Assembly: GCA_018816665.1 (NCBI GenBank)
Contig: JAHIVM010000286.1
Location: forward strand, 1 to 7,817
DNA from: Candidatus Zixiibacteriota bacterium
GTDB taxonomy: Bacteria > Zixibacteria > MSB-5A5 > GN15 > FEB-12
Length of the DNA stretch: 7,817 nt
Direction of reading: 5' to 3'
The number at the start of each line of letters is the position of its first letter. Positions within the stretch are counted from its first letter, which is position 1. The notes under the pieces are model-generated. The model ran no database searches, had not been told where the DNA came from, and saw only the letters and a list, made by a program, of their open reading frames with translations. Below are positions 6,193 to 7,817 of the stretch, piece by piece. The translations under genes and the position numbers were made by a program.

Positions 6193-6893
6193 ACCGGTGC
6201 TCCTTTCTTGTGCAGCGTGGTACATATTTCGTCATCAACTCGCGCCGGGAACTTCCAGGCCAGGGCGACAACAAACTGCGACATGGGCATCAGGACACAA
6301 TGAGCGATTTTTGAGAAGGGCAGCAGCAACAGAATCAGTTCGCCGGAAAGGATGTGAATGAGCATCAACAACTGATACGTGCCCGCACCAAGGACAACGT
6401 TTGCACAGAAGTACCCCGTGATAAACGGGATGATCAACATCACCGGCCAGAGGTAATCCTGTTTGCGACTGAGATAGCGGGCGCCCGCACTGCCCATACG
6501 CCCGATCAGCAGGGCCAGGGCGAAGCCGATAGTGGCCAGGGTCAGGGTGTCGGCCCAGACGGGCGGCAGGCTCCACCAGGATAACCCGATACCGGCTTTC
6601 CACAGTTGAATGTGAGCCAGCAGGAATATCGGGACAACGATCAGTCCAATATGGAAAAAGATCGACAGCAGACTGTACACCGGTCGGCGGGCGAAGACGT
6701 GTTTGACGGGAAACAGCCAGTGCAGCGTATTGCGGATGGCGCCGTTCCAGTCCAGCTTTTTGTCGCCGGCCCGGCGGTACGCGTTTACGGCACCCCAGAT
6801 GTCCAGCACCACAATGCGAACCAGTCCCAGGATCATGACCGCGAACGAGAAGCGGAACAGCGGTCCCTTTGCGAAATCAAGTAGCGCTTCCAA
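6189..6893 (-). CDS. NarI/DsrM/HmcE-like di-heme cytochrome b membrane subunit
   Basis: This is a 234-residue integral membrane protein of the respiratory nitrate reductase gamma family, of normal size for HmcE, TmcC or DsrM-type subunits. I see about five hydrophobic helices near residues 15-35, 73-95, 113-131, 147-168 and 172-192. Candidate heme b ligands are His81 (in FFHIGL) and His94, and His180 and His198. The last pair is 18 residues apart, as in NarI, and sits in a similar setting (PFSKIAH around His198). The known role is to carry electrons between quinone and a cytoplasmic iron-sulfur partner, here the CCG protein encoded just upstream. The start is TTG at 6893; it is preceded by AAAGGA with 6-base spacing, and an ATG at 6898-6900 is out of frame. 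The stop overlaps the next gene's GTG start by four bases. Positive loops after helices 1 and 3 suggest an outside N-terminus and inside C-terminus. Confidence 0.9.
   Translation of the reverse strand: MEALLDFAKGPLFRFSFAVMILGLVRIVVLDIWGAVNAYRRAGDKKLDWNGAIRNTLHWLFPVKHVFARRPVYSLLSIFFHIGLIVVPIFLLAHIQLWKAGIGLSWWSLPPVWADTLTLATIGFALALLIGRMGSAGARYLSRKQDYLWPVMLIIPFITGYFCANVVLGAGTYQLLMLIHILSGELILLLLPFSKIAHCVLMPMSQFVVALAWKFPARVDDEICTTLHKKGAPV
6200..6205 (-). promoter_or_regulatory. Ribosome binding site deciding the GTG start of the ferredoxin subunit
   Basis: AAGGAG on the minus strand lies 7 bases before GTG at 6190-6192, inside the last codons of the cytochrome b gene. It supports the 250-residue form over an 11-residue longer one. 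Confidence 0.75.
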
Positions 6894-6896
6894 AGA

Positions 6897-7817
6897 TCAT
6901 CCTTTCTTCTCAAAGGGCATGAGTCGGGCATGCGATGCCTCGAAATCGATGGCCTTGTAAATGAGGTCGTGAAGTCCCACCACCTCGCAGTCGATTTTCT
7001 GGTCTTCCACCAGTTCACGAAGCTGCTTTTTGCAGTTGGCGCAGGGAGCAATGAGGTATTTTGCCCCGGTCGCCCGTATTTGATCAGCCTTGGCTTTGCC
7101 TCCTATGGTCGTCCGATACGGCCGAATCTCATCGAGTGAAACTGAGCCGCCGCCACCGCCGCAGCAGAGATTGTCGGTTCTCCTTGGCGTCATCTCGACA
7201 AAGTCGCTGCAGAACGACCTGATGATCTCCCGGGGTTGATCAACAATCCACCCCTGTCGGGCGATGTTGCAGGGATCGTGATAGGTGACCCGCTCGGTGA
7301 CTGTATCGGGCTTGAGCACGAGCTTGCCGGTTGCCAGCATTTCGGCCGTATACTCCATGACGTTGAAAACCGGCTTGGCCCGATCGCCACCGCAGTGGAC
7401 CGGCACGAAGTATTTGGCGGTACGGCTGGCATGGCCGCACTCACCGATCATGATCTTAGGTGTATTGAGGCGTTCGGCCTGAGCGTACAGCTTGCGAACC
7501 ACTCGTTCCAGCATGCGGTCGCTGTAAAACAGGCCGTAATTGATTGCGTCGAAATACTCGGTGCTGATGGTCCAGGAACCGCCGGTCGCCTTAAAGACCG
7601 CGGCAATGCCCATCAGTGTCTCCGCCTCCATCAGAAAATCCGATACGGCAGGAGTGAAGAGATACTCGGCATTCGCAATATCCAGGGGGAAGTTGATGTC
7701 AATGCCCGTTTCGTCCTGCATGTCCTCCTGCAGGAATTCAAGCGTATCCATCAGGGCCGGTACCGGAATGGCCGAGGTGTTCCCGGTTTTGCCTTCGAGC
7801 TGTTCGCGGGTAGACAC
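6897..7817 (-). CDS. CCG-domain iron-sulfur oxidoreductase, HmcF/TmcB/DsrK (HdrD-like) type, 5'-partial
   Basis: This is the C-terminal 306 residues of a cytoplasmic heterodisulfide-reductase-like subunit; the frame is open to the window edge. Residue numbers count from the edge. Seen: a CCG domain with HDPC (Cys183), the CCGGGGG stretch (Cys218-Cys219) and PCANC (Cys259, Cys262), giving C-X34-CC-X39-C-X2-C, the pattern that in HdrB binds a noncubane [4Fe-4S] cluster. GECGH (Cys127) and HCGG (Cys142) lie before it. Family members of about 400 to 550 residues start with two [4Fe-4S] ferredoxin motifs and another CCG domain; neither is visible, so I take the gene to be cut by the window. A GTG codon sits exactly at the edge, but a start there would remove the ferredoxin part. 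Expected role: the cytoplasmic electron-accepting or -donating subunit of the complex formed with the next three genes. The physiological substrate (disulfide, DsrC-like protein or other) cannot be told. Its stop is 3 bases before the next start. Confidence 0.9.
   Translation of the reverse strand: MSTREQLEGKTGNTSAIPVPALMDTLEFLQEDMQDETGIDINFPLDIANAEYLFTPAVSDFLMEAETLMGIAAVFKATGGSWTISTEYFDAINYGLFYSDRMLERVVRKLYAQAERLNTPKIMIGECGHASRTAKYFVPVHCGGDRAKPVFNVMEYTAEMLATGKLVLKPDTVTERVTYHDPCNIARQGWIVDQPREIIRSFCSDFVEMTPRRTDNLCCGGGGGSVSLDEIRPYRTTIGGKAKADQIRATGAKYLIAPCANCKKQLRELVEDQKIDCEVVGLHDLIYKAIDFEASHARLMPFEKKG

Noticed and set aside
5440..6225. The longer 261-residue form of the ferredoxin subunit
   Set aside because: It would overlap the cytochrome b gene by 37 bases and add residues before the family's usual beginning; the GTG at 6192 has an ideal ribosome binding site and a four-base overlap like the following junctions.
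7815..7817. GTG at the window edge as the true start of the CCG protein
   Set aside because: The product would lack the N-terminal ferredoxin motifs and first CCG domain expected for this family, so the gene most likely continues beyond the window.

Overview
The window holds the distal part of one long minus-strand operon (transcription runs from position 7817 down to 752), followed by an intergenic tail with GC-rich hairpins and one small hypothetical gene. Base composition is moderately GC-rich and genes are tightly packed. A membrane-bound multiheme redox complex of the Hmc/Tmc/Dsr type suggests an anaerobic or respiratory bacterium, such as a Desulfobacterota or a related candidate lineage (Zixibacteria-like). 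This assignment is inference: no rRNA or lineage marker is present.

Positions 7817 to 3563 encode a transmembrane electron-transfer complex. In order these are a CCG-domain (HdrB/HdrD-like) iron-sulfur protein cut by the window edge, a five-helix NarI/DsrM/HmcE-like di-heme cytochrome b, a four-[4Fe-4S] HmcB/HybA-like ferredoxin with a C-terminal anchor, and an HmcC/HybB-like (NrfD family) quinone-interacting protein. The last carries an eleventh membrane helix and a hexaheme cytochrome c domain in the same chain. Together they could link periplasmic electron carriers and the menaquinone pool to a cytoplasmic thiol/disulfide or other HdrD-type acceptor. The usual separate cytochrome subunit (HmcA, TmcA or DsrJ) is replaced here by the fused domain.

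Positions 3566 to 752 encode a soluble signalling cassette: a receiver-only response regulator, a cytoplasmic histidine kinase with two cysteine-bearing PAS domains, and two more receiver-only proteins. Five successive gene junctions, from the cytochrome b gene to the second receiver gene, overlap by exactly four bases (GTGA once, ATGA four times). The redox complex and signalling proteins are therefore probably co-transcribed and translationally coupled. This recalls the Desulfovibrio hmc operon, which is followed by the response regulator gene rrf1, but here a kinase and three receivers are present and none has a DNA-binding output domain.

Positions 1 to 751 hold a possible 83-residue hypothetical gene (218 to 469, minus strand) and two copies of an identical 26-base hairpin repeat. 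Each copy lies downstream of the 3' end of a minus-strand gene. The first copy is nested in a second inverted repeat. A third, unrelated inverted repeat lies just beyond the operon's last stop codon. No tRNA, rRNA, CRISPR array or insertion sequence was seen.
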